A DNA stretch of 64,000 nt from Bacteroidota bacterium (GTDB taxonomy: Bacteria > Bacteroidota > Bacteroidia > B-17B0 > Aurantibacillaceae). Every line of letters starts with the position of its first letter. The first letter of the stretch is position 1. The notes beneath the pieces are model-generated. The model had not been told where the DNA came from, ran no database searches, and was given only the letters and a program-made list of their open reading frames with translations. A program made the translations under genes and the position numbers. Shown piece by piece: positions 16,651 through 25,570 of this stretch. The DNA lies in assembly GCA_021156365.1 (NCBI GenBank), contig JAJNDK010000007.1:124001-188000 (forward strand), written 5' to 3'.

Positions 16651-17514
16651 ATGGTTCCACTTTTACTAAGATATGTTTCCGTTCTGTGTATAGCTTTCTG
16701 CTTTTCCTGTAAAAAGCTGGATACAAAGATCGACGTGCCCGCCTACCTGTCTGTACCTTATTATACAGTTCAGTACTCCGGCAATTATACGAATGGCGGC
16801 CCCGGCACCACCCATCATAATTTCACGGATATCGATGTAAGTGTGAATGGCACCAACATCGGTATTTTCCCGATCCCTGCCAGGATCCCTATCCAAAATG
16901 CCGGATCGAACCGGATCTCTATAAAGCCTGTTATTAAAGTAAACGGTGTTGCTACCGTCCGGGCGGATTATGCACCGATCCGGCTGGTGGATACAGTACT
17001 GACCCTCGAAGCAGGAAAGGCCACCACCTTTATTCCAAAATTCGATTATTATCCTACAGGTGTTACTTTTTACTGGGTAGAGGATTTTGAGTTTGCAGGT
17101 TCTTCCCTCGTTGGCGACAATGCCATCGTCCTGCAATCGGCAGAAAAATTTGAAGGCAACAGGGCCGTTAAGATCGAGCTGCAGAACGGGCAGACCAACT
17201 GCACCGCTTTTTCGTCCACGCTGCTTCCATTACCAAACACTTCGGAAATGCTGTACCTCGAAGTGAATTACAAATGCAACCAGAAGTTTACTGTTGGCCT
17301 CACCAATTCCTCGCATTCCGATATCCGTGAGGTAGGAGGTGCCAATGCCAGCGACGAATGGAAAAAGATCTATTTTTTCCTTACTCCGGCTGCCAGCAAT
17401 TTACCGACGTATCCTGCCTATTACGTGTATTTTAATTTTCATAACGATGGGACCGTGCAGAATGATAATCCACGGCTTTTTATCGATAATATCAAAGTAT
17501 TGAGCCAGCCATAG
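16651..17514 (+). CDS. Lipoprotein of unknown function next to sugar transferase
   Basis: This 287-residue protein starts at ATG 16651, 6 nt inside a longer GTG frame. It has a short signal and a lipobox-like FSC near residue 20, followed by a beta-rich domain (about 35-130) and a second domain (about 150-285). The second domain reads like a carbohydrate-binding or jelly-roll fold (WVEDFEFAGSS, KFEGNRAVKIEL, EVNYKCNQKFTVGL, FIDNIKVLSQP). That ending resembles sugar-binding modules of surface lipoproteins. No named family is assigned. Only 10 nt separate it from the sugar-phosphate transferase gene, so the two are probably cotranscribed. Confidence 0.6.
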   Translation: MVPLLLRYVSVLCIAFCFSCKKLDTKIDVPAYLSVPYYTVQYSGNYTNGGPGTTHHNFTDIDVSVNGTNIGIFPIPARIPIQNAGSNRISIKPVIKVNGVATVRADYAPIRLVDTVLTLEAGKATTFIPKFDYYPTGVTFYWVEDFEFAGSSLVGDNAIVLQSAEKFEGNRAVKIELQNGQTNCTAFSSTLLPLPNTSEMLYLEVNYKCNQKFTVGLTNSSHSDIREVGGANASDEWKKIYFFLTPAASNLPTYPAYYVYFNFHNDGTVQNDNPRLFIDNIKVLSQP

Positions 17515-17524
17515 AGAGAGAGGT

Positions 17525-18946
17525 ATGAATAAAAGACTACAGGTAGCCAAGTATTTATTTTTTGATCTTGCCAGTGCGGTGGCTGCCTGGACCTCATTTT
17601 TTATTTACCGGAAATACTACATCGAGCCGGAGAAGTTCGGTGTGGATCCGGTGAACATCTTTTCCGAAAAATATTATTTAGGCGTTGTTGTCATACCTGT
17701 TTGCTGGCTGATGTTTTATTACATCGTAGGTAATTACAACAACATCTATCGTAAATCACGTTTGAGTGAATTATTGAATACGATGCTGACCTCTATCATC
17801 GGGGTTACTATCATTTTCTTCATTTCCATCCTCGACGATGAGGTGCGTGTGTATAAGAACTACTACCAGTCTTATTTTACCCTGTTAGGCCTTCAGTTCG
17901 GGCTCACAGCTATGTGCAGGTTTGTTCTGTCTTCCATCAACAATTACCAGATCCATAACCGGAAGAAGGGATTCAAAACCATTATTGTTGGCAGCAATGA
18001 GAATGCGTTGAAAATGTACGAAGAGATCCAGGCGCTGAAAAACGGAACGGGAAATCTTTTTGTGGGCTTCGTTCACGTAGATGAAAAGAACGGCTTTTCC
18101 GAGCAGCTGCAAAAACAGGTGCCACATTTGGGAGAGTTCGGTGATATCGGGAATATCATCAATAAATACGAAATCGAAGAGATCATCATCGCGATCGAAT
18201 CCTGGGAACATGAATACCTGGGGCAGGTGATCAACGACCTGAGCGATACGGGTATTATCATCAAGATCATTCCGGATATGTACGATATCCTTTCCGGTTC
18301 GGTAAAAATGACCTCAATATTCGGAGCCCCGCTTATCGAGATCAACCGCAAGATCATGCCGGAATGGCAACAGGCAATGAAACGCCTGTTAGATGTTTCC
18401 ATATCCGTTTTTGTGCTCATTTGTTTTTCCTGGGTGTATATTCTTGTGGCTATCATAGTGAAATTAGGATCGAAAGGTCCGGTGTTTTATTTCCAGGAAC
18501 GGATCGGCATACATGGAAAGCCATTTAAGATCATCAAGTTCAGGAGTATGTACATTGATGCAGAAAGGGCGGGGCCAGCCTTGTCAAGCCAGCACGATCC
18601 GCGGATCACGCCATTCGGACGTTTTATGCGTAAGACGCGTGTGGACGAGCTGCCGCAATTCTTCAATGTATTGATCAGCGAAATGAGTATTGTTGGCCCG
18701 CGTCCGGAGCGACAGTTCTTTATTGACCAGATCGTTCAGAAAGCGCCGCATTACAAGCATTTGCACAAAGTCCGGCCGGGTATCACTTCCTGGGGGCAGG
18801 TAAAATACGGCTATGCAGAAACGGTAGACCAGATGGTACAGCGCCTGAAATATGATATCATCTATATTGAGAACATGAGCCTGATCGTGGATCTGAAAAT
18901 TATGATCTATACCGCGCTGATCATGATACAGGGGAGAGGAAAGTAG
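17525..18946 (+). CDS. Polyprenyl glycosylphosphotransferase (exopolysaccharide initiation)
   Basis: It transfers a sugar-1-phosphate from a nucleotide sugar to undecaprenyl phosphate, the first step of exopolysaccharide or O-antigen unit assembly. The 473-residue protein has four N-terminal membrane helices (about 10-145), a Rossmann-like CoA-binding domain (about 150-260: KTIIVGSNENALKMYEE) and the catalytic domain (about 285-473). The last shows KRLLDVSISV, GPVFYFQERIG, KIIKFRSMYIDAE, RKTRVDELPQF, EMSIVGPRPE and RPGITSWGQV. This is the full-length WbaP/WcaJ layout. It follows the lipoprotein gene by 10 nt. The rest of the pathway is scattered downstream. Confidence 0.9.
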   Translation: MNKRLQVAKYLFFDLASAVAAWTSFFIYRKYYIEPEKFGVDPVNIFSEKYYLGVVVIPVCWLMFYYIVGNYNNIYRKSRLSELLNTMLTSIIGVTIIFFISILDDEVRVYKNYYQSYFTLLGLQFGLTAMCRFVLSSINNYQIHNRKKGFKTIIVGSNENALKMYEEIQALKNGTGNLFVGFVHVDEKNGFSEQLQKQVPHLGEFGDIGNIINKYEIEEIIIAIESWEHEYLGQVINDLSDTGIIIKIIPDMYDILSGSVKMTSIFGAPLIEINRKIMPEWQQAMKRLLDVSISVFVLICFSWVYILVAIIVKLGSKGPVFYFQERIGIHGKPFKIIKFRSMYIDAERAGPALSSQHDPRITPFGRFMRKTRVDELPQFFNVLISEMSIVGPRPERQFFIDQIVQKAPHYKHLHKVRPGITSWGQVKYGYAETVDQMVQRLKYDIIYIENMSLIVDLKIMIYTALIMIQGRGK

Positions 18947-18960
18947 TGAAATTTTTGAGT

Positions 18961-19008
18961 TGTGGAATTTTAGACTTTTAGAAGGATCAGATTCTAAAAT
19001 TCTCCACA
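18961..19008. terminator. Imperfect palindrome between convergent genes
   Basis: TGTGGAATTTTAGA (18961-18974) pairs with TCTAAAATTCTCCACA (18993-19008, two extra bases), and an inner TTTTAGAA/TTCTAAAA stem is also possible. It lies between the ends of two convergent genes, so a bidirectional transcription stop is likely. Confidence 0.5.
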
Positions 19009-19024
19009 TCTAAAATTCAAAAAA

Positions 19025-19969
19025 TTATTCAGTGCTTCCCAAATGCACTAGGGCATCTCCCACATTCACCACCGGCTGGTTATTGATCCCCACTACATAT
19101 CCGCTGATCGGGGAATAGATCTTTTCCTCCGTTTCGCCGTAAGGGCTGCACAGGGAGCCGATCACTTCATCTTTGTCTACAAAAGATCCGTTGGCCTTAT
19201 TGAAATGGAAAAGCCCCGACATCTTTGCACGCACCCAGGTATCTTTCTGGATCTTTACAAAAGGGTTGGGTGGAACATCGATATCGATCATTCCATAGTT
19301 TTTCATCAGTCGCAGGCAGCCGTTCACTCCTTCGTTTATGGCATTGTAATCGAAGCGCAGCGATTCACCGCCTTCATATACCAAAATAGGTTTTCCTTTT
19401 TTAGAAGCTTCTTTACGTAAAGTTCCGTCTCTGTATACCGAATCGATAATGAGCGGGGCGGAAAATCTTTCGGCCAGCTCCAGGTTCGCCGGGAAATTAT
19501 ATACACAGCGGATCTGCGGATAGTTATTGATCTTGGCTCCTCCTGTATGAAAGTCAACTCCGAAATCGATGATGGGCAGGATCTGTTTCATCATATCGTA
19601 GGCCACGCGGGCGCCTAAGGATCCGTTCTTATTCCCCGGGAAACAGCGGTTGAGGTCTCTTCCGTCGGGCAGGTCGCGCGATCCGAATAAAAAAGATACG
19701 ATATTGATCACCGGGATAGCGATCAGGCTCCCGCATTTGAGCTGTTGTACATCCGGTCGGGTGATCACTTTGCGCAGGATCTCGATGCCATTGGTCTCAT
19801 CACCATGCATACCTGCGCTCAGCAGCAGGGTAGGGCCTTTGTTGTTGGAACGATAAACGTGTACAGGGATCTCGATCGATGTTTTGGTAGGAAGGAAATA
19901 CGTGTTTAAAGGAATGGTTTTGTTCTCGCCGGGTTTTATAACGTGCCCGTTAATGTTGAAATCTGTCAT
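19025..19969 (-). CDS. Succinylglutamate desuccinylase/aspartoacylase-family (M14-like) hydrolase
   Basis: This 314-residue zinc carboxypeptidase-fold enzyme shows the metal site GMHGDETNGIEIL (His and Glu ligands at about 54 and 57) and the third ligand in DFHTGG. The C-terminal part (about 225-314) is the beta-rich domain of the family (KAEDGFF-like, GSLCSPYGETEEKIYSPISGYVVG). The family removes acyl or aminoacyl groups from small molecules or peptides. It is the last gene of a three-gene operon behind rimK (gap 8 nt) and a retropepsin-like gene. This implies a role in trimming or recycling glutamylated products, but the substrate is not identified. Confidence 0.82.
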   Translation of the reverse strand: MTDFNINGHVIKPGENKTIPLNTYFLPTKTSIEIPVHVYRSNNKGPTLLLSAGMHGDETNGIEILRKVITRPDVQQLKCGSLIAIPVINIVSFLFGSRDLPDGRDLNRCFPGNKNGSLGARVAYDMMKQILPIIDFGVDFHTGGAKINNYPQIRCVYNFPANLELAERFSAPLIIDSVYRDGTLRKEASKKGKPILVYEGGESLRFDYNAINEGVNGCLRLMKNYGMIDIDVPPNPFVKIQKDTWVRAKMSGLFHFNKANGSFVDKDEVIGSLCSPYGETEEKIYSPISGYVVGINNQPVVNVGDALVHLGSTE

Positions 19970-19977
19970 AAGCGCTT

Positions 19978-20868
19978 TTAGCCTTCGTTGCCGTTAAACT
20001 CATTCCGTTCTACATATTCGATTATTTTTCCGGCGATGTCGATGCCGGTGGCTTTCTGTATGCCTTCCAGTCCCGGTGAGGAATTTACTTCCATTACCAG
20101 CGGACCTCTTTCCGATTGCAGCAGATCCACACCGGCTATCCCAAGTCCTAATTTCTTGGCTGCTTTTATCGCGGTAGCGCGTTCTTCGGCGGTCAGCTGA
20201 ACAATAGATGCAGTGCCACCCCTGTGCAGGTTGGAACGGAACTCACCTTCTTTGGCCTGCCGTTTCATAGCGCCTACCACCTGTCCGTCTATCACGAAAG
20301 CACGGATATCGGCGCCTTTTGCTTCCCGGATGAATTCCTGGACGAGCATGGCTGCATCCAGCTTGAGGAAAGCTTCGATCACCGAAGTAGCCGCTTTTTT
20401 ATTTTCTGCAAGGATCACACCGATGCCCTGTGTGCCTTCTAATAATTTGATGATGCAGGGAGCGCCACCAACGCCTTCTATCAGGCTGTCGATATCTTTG
20501 GTCTGGCTGGCAAAAGCTGTTTTAGGCATGCCTATTCCGGCACGGGCGAGGATCTGCAGACTGCGAAGCTTGTCACGCGAACGAACGAGCGCCTGTGATT
20601 CAACAGCCGTAAAGATCTTCATCATTTCAAATTGCCTTACTACCGCCGCTCCGTAGAACGTAACGGATGCCCCGATGCGCGGGATCACGGCATTGATGTC
20701 TGTGATTTCTTTGCCCTGATAATAGATATGCGGCCTGCCTTTTTCTATCACCACCACACATTTCATGTGGTCGAGCACAACGGCTTCGTGTCCTCTTTTT
20801 TCAGCGGCCTCTACCAGCTGGTTGGTAGAATAAATATTCTTACTCCGGGAAAGTATAGCGATCTTCAT
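19978..20868 (-). CDS. rimK: RimK-family alpha-L-glutamate ligase (ATP-grasp)
   Basis: In E. coli, RimK adds glutamate residues to the C-terminus of ribosomal protein S6 using ATP. This 296-residue homologue begins [15 protein letters not shown]. It carries the RimK signatures [28 protein letters not shown] (ATP-binding glycine loop), [31 protein letters not shown] and the metal-binding [13 protein letters not shown]. Length is standard. It lies between a retropepsin-like protease gene (22 nt upstream) and an aspartoacylase-like gene (8 nt downstream), the arrangement expected for a modify-and-trim module. The target may be S6 or another acceptor. Confidence 0.93.
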   Translation of the reverse strand: MKIAILSRSKNIYSTNQLVEAAEKRGHEAVVLDHMKCVVVIEKGRPHIYYQGKEITDINAVIPRIGASVTFYGAAVVRQFEMMKIFTAVESQALVRSRDKLRSLQILARAGIGMPKTAFASQTKDIDSLIEGVGGAPCIIKLLEGTQGIGVILAENKKAATSVIEAFLKLDAAMLVQEFIREAKGADIRAFVIDGQVVGAMKRQAKEGEFRSNLHRGGTASIVQLTAEERATAIKAAKKLGLGIAGVDLLQSERGPLVMEVNSSPGLEGIQKATGIDIAGKIIEYVERNEFNGNEG

Positions 20869-20890
20869 ACAAGTGATTTGTATGCTAAAA

Positions 20891-21361
20891 TTAAAGAAAA
20901 GTTTTGGATACAGGAAGGCCGCCCGTATATTTTTTGCTTACGTCCACAATAAACTTCCCTTTGATGGTTTTGCGCCCGATAAGCACCGGGTAGCGCATAT
21001 TGGTGCGGTCGGTGAGAGAAATGGTGCAGTTGATCTTTTTGCCTGCCAGGTGGATCAGGGTTTTGATGATATAACGTTCTTCCGACTCACCAAAGGAGCT
21101 TTTGATCACCTTCCGGCTGAACTCCGTGAACAGGTATTCGTTGTCGCTGTATTCAGGATGCGTTTCATCTAATAGTTTGAAACAAAGGGTATCAGCGCCA
21201 TTTATGTTCCTGATCTCGATATCCTTGCAATGCAGGGCCGATGTGTAGGCACCTGTATCGATCTTTGCTTCCAGCCCGGAGAGACTGAGCATAGGAAAAT
21301 CAGCCAGCTCTCTTCTGCCGATGAGCACCGATAATTTTTTCCTTATTTTCTTTTTCTTCAT
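20891..21361 (-). CDS. Retropepsin-like protease (RimB / 'ATP-dependent zinc protease' family)
   Basis: This 156-residue protein carries the family core [28 protein letters not shown] and [11 protein letters not shown]. The DTGAxTSAL motif holds the catalytic aspartate of a single-domain retropepsin-like fold that works as a dimer. Many databases call this family 'ATP-dependent zinc protease', a misleading name. It heads the operon with rimK, as in known rim clusters, and may process the polyglutamylated product. Its promoter is TTG-N19-GATATTTG (21384-21413). Confidence 0.85.
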   Translation of the reverse strand: MKKKKIRKKLSVLIGRRELADFPMLSLSGLEAKIDTGAYTSALHCKDIEIRNINGADTLCFKLLDETHPEYSDNEYLFTEFSRKVIKSSFGESEERYIIKTLIHLAGKKINCTISLTDRTNMRYPVLIGRKTIKGKFIVDVSKKYTGGLPVSKTFL

Positions 21362-21383
21362 TTTTCCCGGGCGGATATTTTCT

Positions 21384-21413
21384 CAAATATCGAAATCAAA
21401 TGGAAAAAAACAA
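21384..21413 (-). promoter_or_regulatory. Promoter of the RimB-RimK operon
   Basis: On the minus strand: TTG (21411-21413), a 19-bp spacer and GATATTTG (21384-21391), one mismatch from TAnnTTTG. The start codon follows 22 nt later. Confidence 0.45.
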
Positions 21414-21470
21414 TATTTAATGGGCGTTTGAATGAAAATGGCGGTTTAATGAGGGAATTTTGAAGATGGA

Positions 21471-21605
21471 TTACCGCAGCAAAGTAATAAAGCCCTTGTA
21501 TTCTTTCATCACCGCATCCCGGTCTTTGATCCGGATCCTGTAAAAATATTGTGGAAGATTATTATAAGGGATCAGGTTTACAATATACGTTCCGCTTTCT
21601 ATCAA
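21471..21605 (-). pseudogene. Relic of the C-terminus of a secreted protein
   Basis: The minus strand reads 44 codons and a stop with no start codon and a stop immediately upstream. The peptide (IESGTYIVNLIPYNN, FYRIRIKDRDAV, MKEYKGFITLLR) has the strand pattern of a C-terminal secretion or adhesin domain: 'SGTYIV' followed by an 'F/ITL' end. It appears to be the remaining tail of a deleted gene. Confidence 0.45.
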
Positions 21606-21680
21606 TCATTGGTAAGATATTACGATAAGTGATTCAAATTAGAAAAGAAAAAGATTTTTTCGATGATTTTAACATAAAAA

Positions 21681-21696
21681 GGGCGGTTTACCGCCC
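21681..21696. terminator. GC-rich hairpin, possible terminator remnant
   Basis: GGGCGG and CCGCCC flank a TTTA loop. Five T follow on the minus strand and three on the plus. No gene ends immediately beside it on either strand, so it may be left from the decayed gene. Confidence 0.4.
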
Positions 21697-21765
21697 CTTT
21701 CATGAGGATAGAATAGTTTAGCTTTGTTACAGTAGAATGAATATTTATAAATTAATAAACTCATC

Positions 21766-24700
21766 ATGAACAAAAGAACTGTTTGCCTATTGCTATTATT
21801 TTGTTTGGCATTGAAAATAGATGCCCAAAATCCAGTATTGAGTTTTCCGCCTAATTGGGTTCCGTCTCCTGGCGCTCCTCAAACCCTCCCTCAATCCCCC
21901 ACCACTCCCACTCCTACCAATGGCTATGCAGGCGGGCTTTCCGATGGCCCGCACAATATGTATGCAGGAGCGGATGGCAATCCTTTGTTTTTTGTAGCCG
22001 GCGATAATTCAGCTTTTGTGCCTGCAAGTGGATTTTATTCGACGGGAATATATAACAAACATGGCTACCGCATTGCCAACCTGGTGCAAAATAGCTCCGG
22101 GGACCCTATAATTTCACAGTCCGAAATAGCTATAGTACCCGATCCGGGAGACTGCAGCAGGTATTATATATTCGGTTCGGCAGAAGATTATTCTTTGGGC
22201 GGAGGGAAGTATTATCCTTTTTATACATATATCGATATGGATGAACAAACGCCCTCTTCTGCTCCTGTGAACGAAAAAGGCAAACTAATACAGCCAGCCA
22301 ATCCTTCAGGGGGCAATATCAAGAATATGTATGATGCGGATCTCACGCCGAATTCAGGATATATAACGCAACAAAGACCTTACCTGACAGGACTGTCTAT
22401 TGCTGTTACCAAACCACGTAGTGGTGATGGGAATTCCAGGCTGGTTTACATATACAATGGGTATTACTTTTATGTGTATAAAGTAACGACTACCGGTGTA
22501 CAGTATGTAGCTATGTATAATCTTCAGGCATCACTCACAGCAAGTACCTACGGATCGGATATTCTGCATCCTGCTGAAATGGAATTGTATGAAGATGCAG
22601 CTTCCGGAAAAATAAGAGTAGCTGTTCCTTTAGCTGACGGCTCTTTTTCGAACCGGGAGGAAATAGGATTGTTTGAATTTTCGCTTAGCACGGGAGCATA
22701 CATTGGCAGCTCTTATCGCATATTTTGTATTTCCGATGAATGCTCCGGGCTTTCTTCTTCTTCTAATCCTGATGTTACCGGGCTCGAATTCTCTCCTGAT
22801 GGTAATTATCTTTATTTCACACATACTCCGACGCTTGCGCACCCCGACCCGGTTGAGTGGTTGGAATACTCCAATCTGAGCAACTGGGGAGGTCTCACAC
22901 CTTCCTTAATTACAATGACAAATTATCAATACTCGCAAATTGAAGTAGGATTGGATGGAAAATTATATTTACCCGCTTCCAATAGAGTTTCCACAATGAA
23001 CAGCCCCAATAGTCCTACCAGTTATACCTGGACCAATTTTGCTATTACTCAGACTATACCATTATATAACAACGCTTATTTTATGCCCGACCAGGTAGAC
23101 CAGGAAACCTACGGCGGGTTTTATACGGCAACGCCCGAGTGTTGCAAAGCTTACAGCACCTATACCATCGAAAAAGAATTTACACTGGATATACCTGTGA
23201 GCGGCACGCTTACCATAGCGCCTACATCAACCGTAACCGGAACCGATAGCCAGAGCAATCCGATGACGGTCGTGTTTACCGCCACTACAACGGCAACGGC
23301 TGATATTATTGTACCGGCGGGACTTTCCGTGACCTTCAGCAGTGTTACGGTACAGTTTACCAAAGACGCAGGGATAATTGTGAAAAAAAATCCGGCAGCT
23401 GGACAAGGCGGAAAATTAAGACTGAACAACTCTACCCTGACCTGGCACACAGGGTGTGAGAACGAATTCTGGAAAGGTGTGTACCTGGAAGGGCACGATG
23501 GAGTGGCCCAGGGCAGTGCAAGCAGCTCCCCTAACGGCGTGCTTACTCAAACCAATTCCCAGATCGACCACGCGCTTACGGCCATTTATATCGAACACGG
23601 TGCTATCGCGCAATTTAACGGGCGCCTGTATGATAATAAGGTGGCTGTAGAGGCGAGCGCTTTCAATCCGGGTGCCGTATTGAATGATGTTTCCTTGTTC
23701 CAGGGCACAACGATCAAAACCCAAAGCAGCTATCTGACCGCTCTTGGTTCACCTTCCTATTTTGTGGGGATTACCGACCGGAGAACCAGGATCCGTTTCC
23801 TGAGCTGTGATTTTGTCAACGATGCCACTGCATATGATAATGCCTACGATGGTATTATTGCCAATACATCGGCTTGTTATACGACCGGATCCACTTTCAC
23901 CCGCCTGGCTTTTGCAGTTTTCCACTCGGCAGCTTCCGCTGCAACCAGCCGTTTAGCAACCGTATCTTCGTCTACTTTCAACAATAATGGTGTAGGGGTA
24001 TATATCGGAAGCAGTAATCTTGCAACAATCGGAGGAAATACGAATTTTTATATACTCGATAATACCACCATTTGGGCAATACCAATGGGAATATGGCTCG
24101 ACGCATCCAGCAAATATGCCATTTCAAATAATATATTAAGAAATTTTTCGCTTACCACGGCCACTACTTCGGGGCCGGGCGGCGGTTCCGGTACGGTTGG
24201 AATATTTGTGCAAAACACCTGTATTAATGATCCTAATTTCGTTAATATCATAGAAAGAAATATTTTCTCGAAACTGCATGCGGGCATATGGAATGAAGGT
24301 GTCAACTATTGGGAGAACCCGGGTAATACGCCTTCTAATGACAGAGGAGTACGATATTATTGTAATAATTTCACCGGTGGTAACATTCTGTTGTATGATA
24401 TCGGGATCACTTCAGGAATTATTGATAACCACCAGGGTGTTACCAATTGGGGAGCGCAAAACCAATTCAGCCATTCGGGAAGCCTGGGCGATCTTTATAT
24501 TGATGTTGCCAGTGTTCCCACTTTTACCCCTGCTCCTACGATAGGTTACATTTATAATAGTGTAGGGCCCGCGTATGCTCCGGTTATTAATTCTCCGTCC
24601 AATACCATCATCTCTACTGCCACCACCGGTAATATGGATAATAATTGCTCGGTGAGCTCCGTTGGCAGCCCCGGAGGAAGAATGTTTGAGCCCAACGAAA

Positions 24701-25518
24701 ATCCTGCCTTCTGGCTTACCCGCATTGCAGAGCTGCAAGGTATGATAGAAGAAGCGCAGGAAGAAGAAATGAATCCTGAAATTTCTGAAAATATCGCACA
24801 CTGGTCGGGACTGCAGGATCAGCTGAGAACACAATTAGTGGCCTGGTATCTTGACGATACGGTAACGGTAGCTGCCATGGATTCCGCCTATAAATATATG
24901 CTTCAATTCGCTCATGACGATAAGCGTCAGCTGATAGAAATATACCTGGATAAAGGCGATGTCGCATCGGCGCAGGAAACTTATGACCTCCTGCACGCGG
25001 AGCAGCCAGGTACGCCGCTTGATAAATACCTCGGAGTTAAAATGTATTTGCATGGAAAGAATACCAGGGAAGAATTATTAAATGACCTTGATTTGTACAA
25101 TGACGTGCTGGAGCTCGCTAATGACAGTAGTGATCCGTCTGTGTTTCTTATGAGCCGGACTCTTTTAAATACCATTGATCTGACTACCTACCGGCCTTAT
25201 AATGGCACTCAGCTCACTGGTTCCGGGGAAAGGAAAATGGATCCGATGAACAAACCGGGGTCTCCTTATAAACTCAGCAATTATCCAAACCCATTCAACG
25301 GCTCTACTACCCTGAATGCATTCGTACCCAAAGGAAGTACATCTGCAAGCCTGATGATCACAGATGTATTGGGCAAAGAAGTTGCCGCATACAAACTGAA
25401 TGAAGGCGCCAACAGTGTTGTATTTGAAAAAACCGAAGTGAACGGATTGCTGTTTTATACCTTATTCATTGATGGTATTCGCAAAGAAACCAAACTAATG
25501 ATGAAGAGCGGCCAGTAA
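21766..25518 (+). CDS. Large T9SS cargo protein with beta-helix region
   Basis: This 1250-residue secreted protein has a signal peptide at about 1-21 (ending IDAQN). Residues 60-450 are beta-propeller-like (repeated 'EIAIVPDPGDCSRYYIFGS'-type strands and GLEFSPDGNYLYFTH). Residues 480-1000 are Thr/Asn-rich strands in the manner of a right-handed parallel beta-helix. Residues 1015-1150 are helical, with TPR-like pairs (AYKYMLQFAHDD, GDVASAQETYDLLH). The end (1165-1250) is a T9SS type A CTD: LSNYPNPFNGSTTL, ITDVLGKEVAAYKL and ETKLMMKSG. It is exported through the T9SS; target unknown. A terminator follows directly. Confidence 0.75.
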   Translation: MNKRTVCLLLLFCLALKIDAQNPVLSFPPNWVPSPGAPQTLPQSPTTPTPTNGYAGGLSDGPHNMYAGADGNPLFFVAGDNSAFVPASGFYSTGIYNKHGYRIANLVQNSSGDPIISQSEIAIVPDPGDCSRYYIFGSAEDYSLGGGKYYPFYTYIDMDEQTPSSAPVNEKGKLIQPANPSGGNIKNMYDADLTPNSGYITQQRPYLTGLSIAVTKPRSGDGNSRLVYIYNGYYFYVYKVTTTGVQYVAMYNLQASLTASTYGSDILHPAEMELYEDAASGKIRVAVPLADGSFSNREEIGLFEFSLSTGAYIGSSYRIFCISDECSGLSSSSNPDVTGLEFSPDGNYLYFTHTPTLAHPDPVEWLEYSNLSNWGGLTPSLITMTNYQYSQIEVGLDGKLYLPASNRVSTMNSPNSPTSYTWTNFAITQTIPLYNNAYFMPDQVDQETYGGFYTATPECCKAYSTYTIEKEFTLDIPVSGTLTIAPTSTVTGTDSQSNPMTVVFTATTTATADIIVPAGLSVTFSSVTVQFTKDAGIIVKKNPAAGQGGKLRLNNSTLTWHTGCENEFWKGVYLEGHDGVAQGSASSSPNGVLTQTNSQIDHALTAIYIEHGAIAQFNGRLYDNKVAVEASAFNPGAVLNDVSLFQGTTIKTQSSYLTALGSPSYFVGITDRRTRIRFLSCDFVNDATAYDNAYDGIIANTSACYTTGSTFTRLAFAVFHSAASAATSRLATVSSSTFNNNGVGVYIGSSNLATIGGNTNFYILDNTTIWAIPMGIWLDASSKYAISNNILRNFSLTTATTSGPGGGSGTVGIFVQNTCINDPNFVNIIERNIFSKLHAGIWNEGVNYWENPGNTPSNDRGVRYYCNNFTGGNILLYDIGITSGIIDNHQGVTNWGAQNQFSHSGSLGDLYIDVASVPTFTPAPTIGYIYNSVGPAYAPVINSPSNTIISTATTGNMDNNCSVSSVGSPGGRMFEPNENPAFWLTRIAELQGMIEEAQEEEMNPEISENIAHWSGLQDQLRTQLVAWYLDDTVTVAAMDSAYKYMLQFAHDDKRQLIEIYLDKGDVASAQETYDLLHAEQPGTPLDKYLGVKMYLHGKNTREELLNDLDLYNDVLELANDSSDPSVFLMSRTLLNTIDLTTYRPYNGTQLTGSGERKMDPMNKPGSPYKLSNYPNPFNGSTTLNAFVPKGSTSASLMITDVLGKEVAAYKLNEGANSVVFEKTEVNGLLFYTLFIDGIRKETKLMMKSGQ

Positions 25519-25540
25519 ACTACGTTACCGATACTTTTAT

Positions 25541-25566
25541 AAATCCCTTCTGTTATGCAGGAGGGA
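25541..25566 (+). terminator. Rho-independent terminator between convergent genes
   Basis: AATCCCTTCTG/CAGGAGGGATT with a TTATG loop, then six T on the plus strand. It ends the T9SS gene. The opposite strand has a weaker T/A tail and may use the same hairpin. Confidence 0.8.
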
Positions 25567-25570
25567 TTTT

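Larger units (their letters stand above)
21362..21765. other. Intergenic region with gene relic and hairpin
   Basis: About 400 bp holding the rim operon promoter, a 45-codon minus-strand gene relic (21471-21605) and a GC-rich hairpin GGGCGG-TTTA-CCGCCC (21681-21696). Nothing else coding is visible. Confidence 0.6.
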
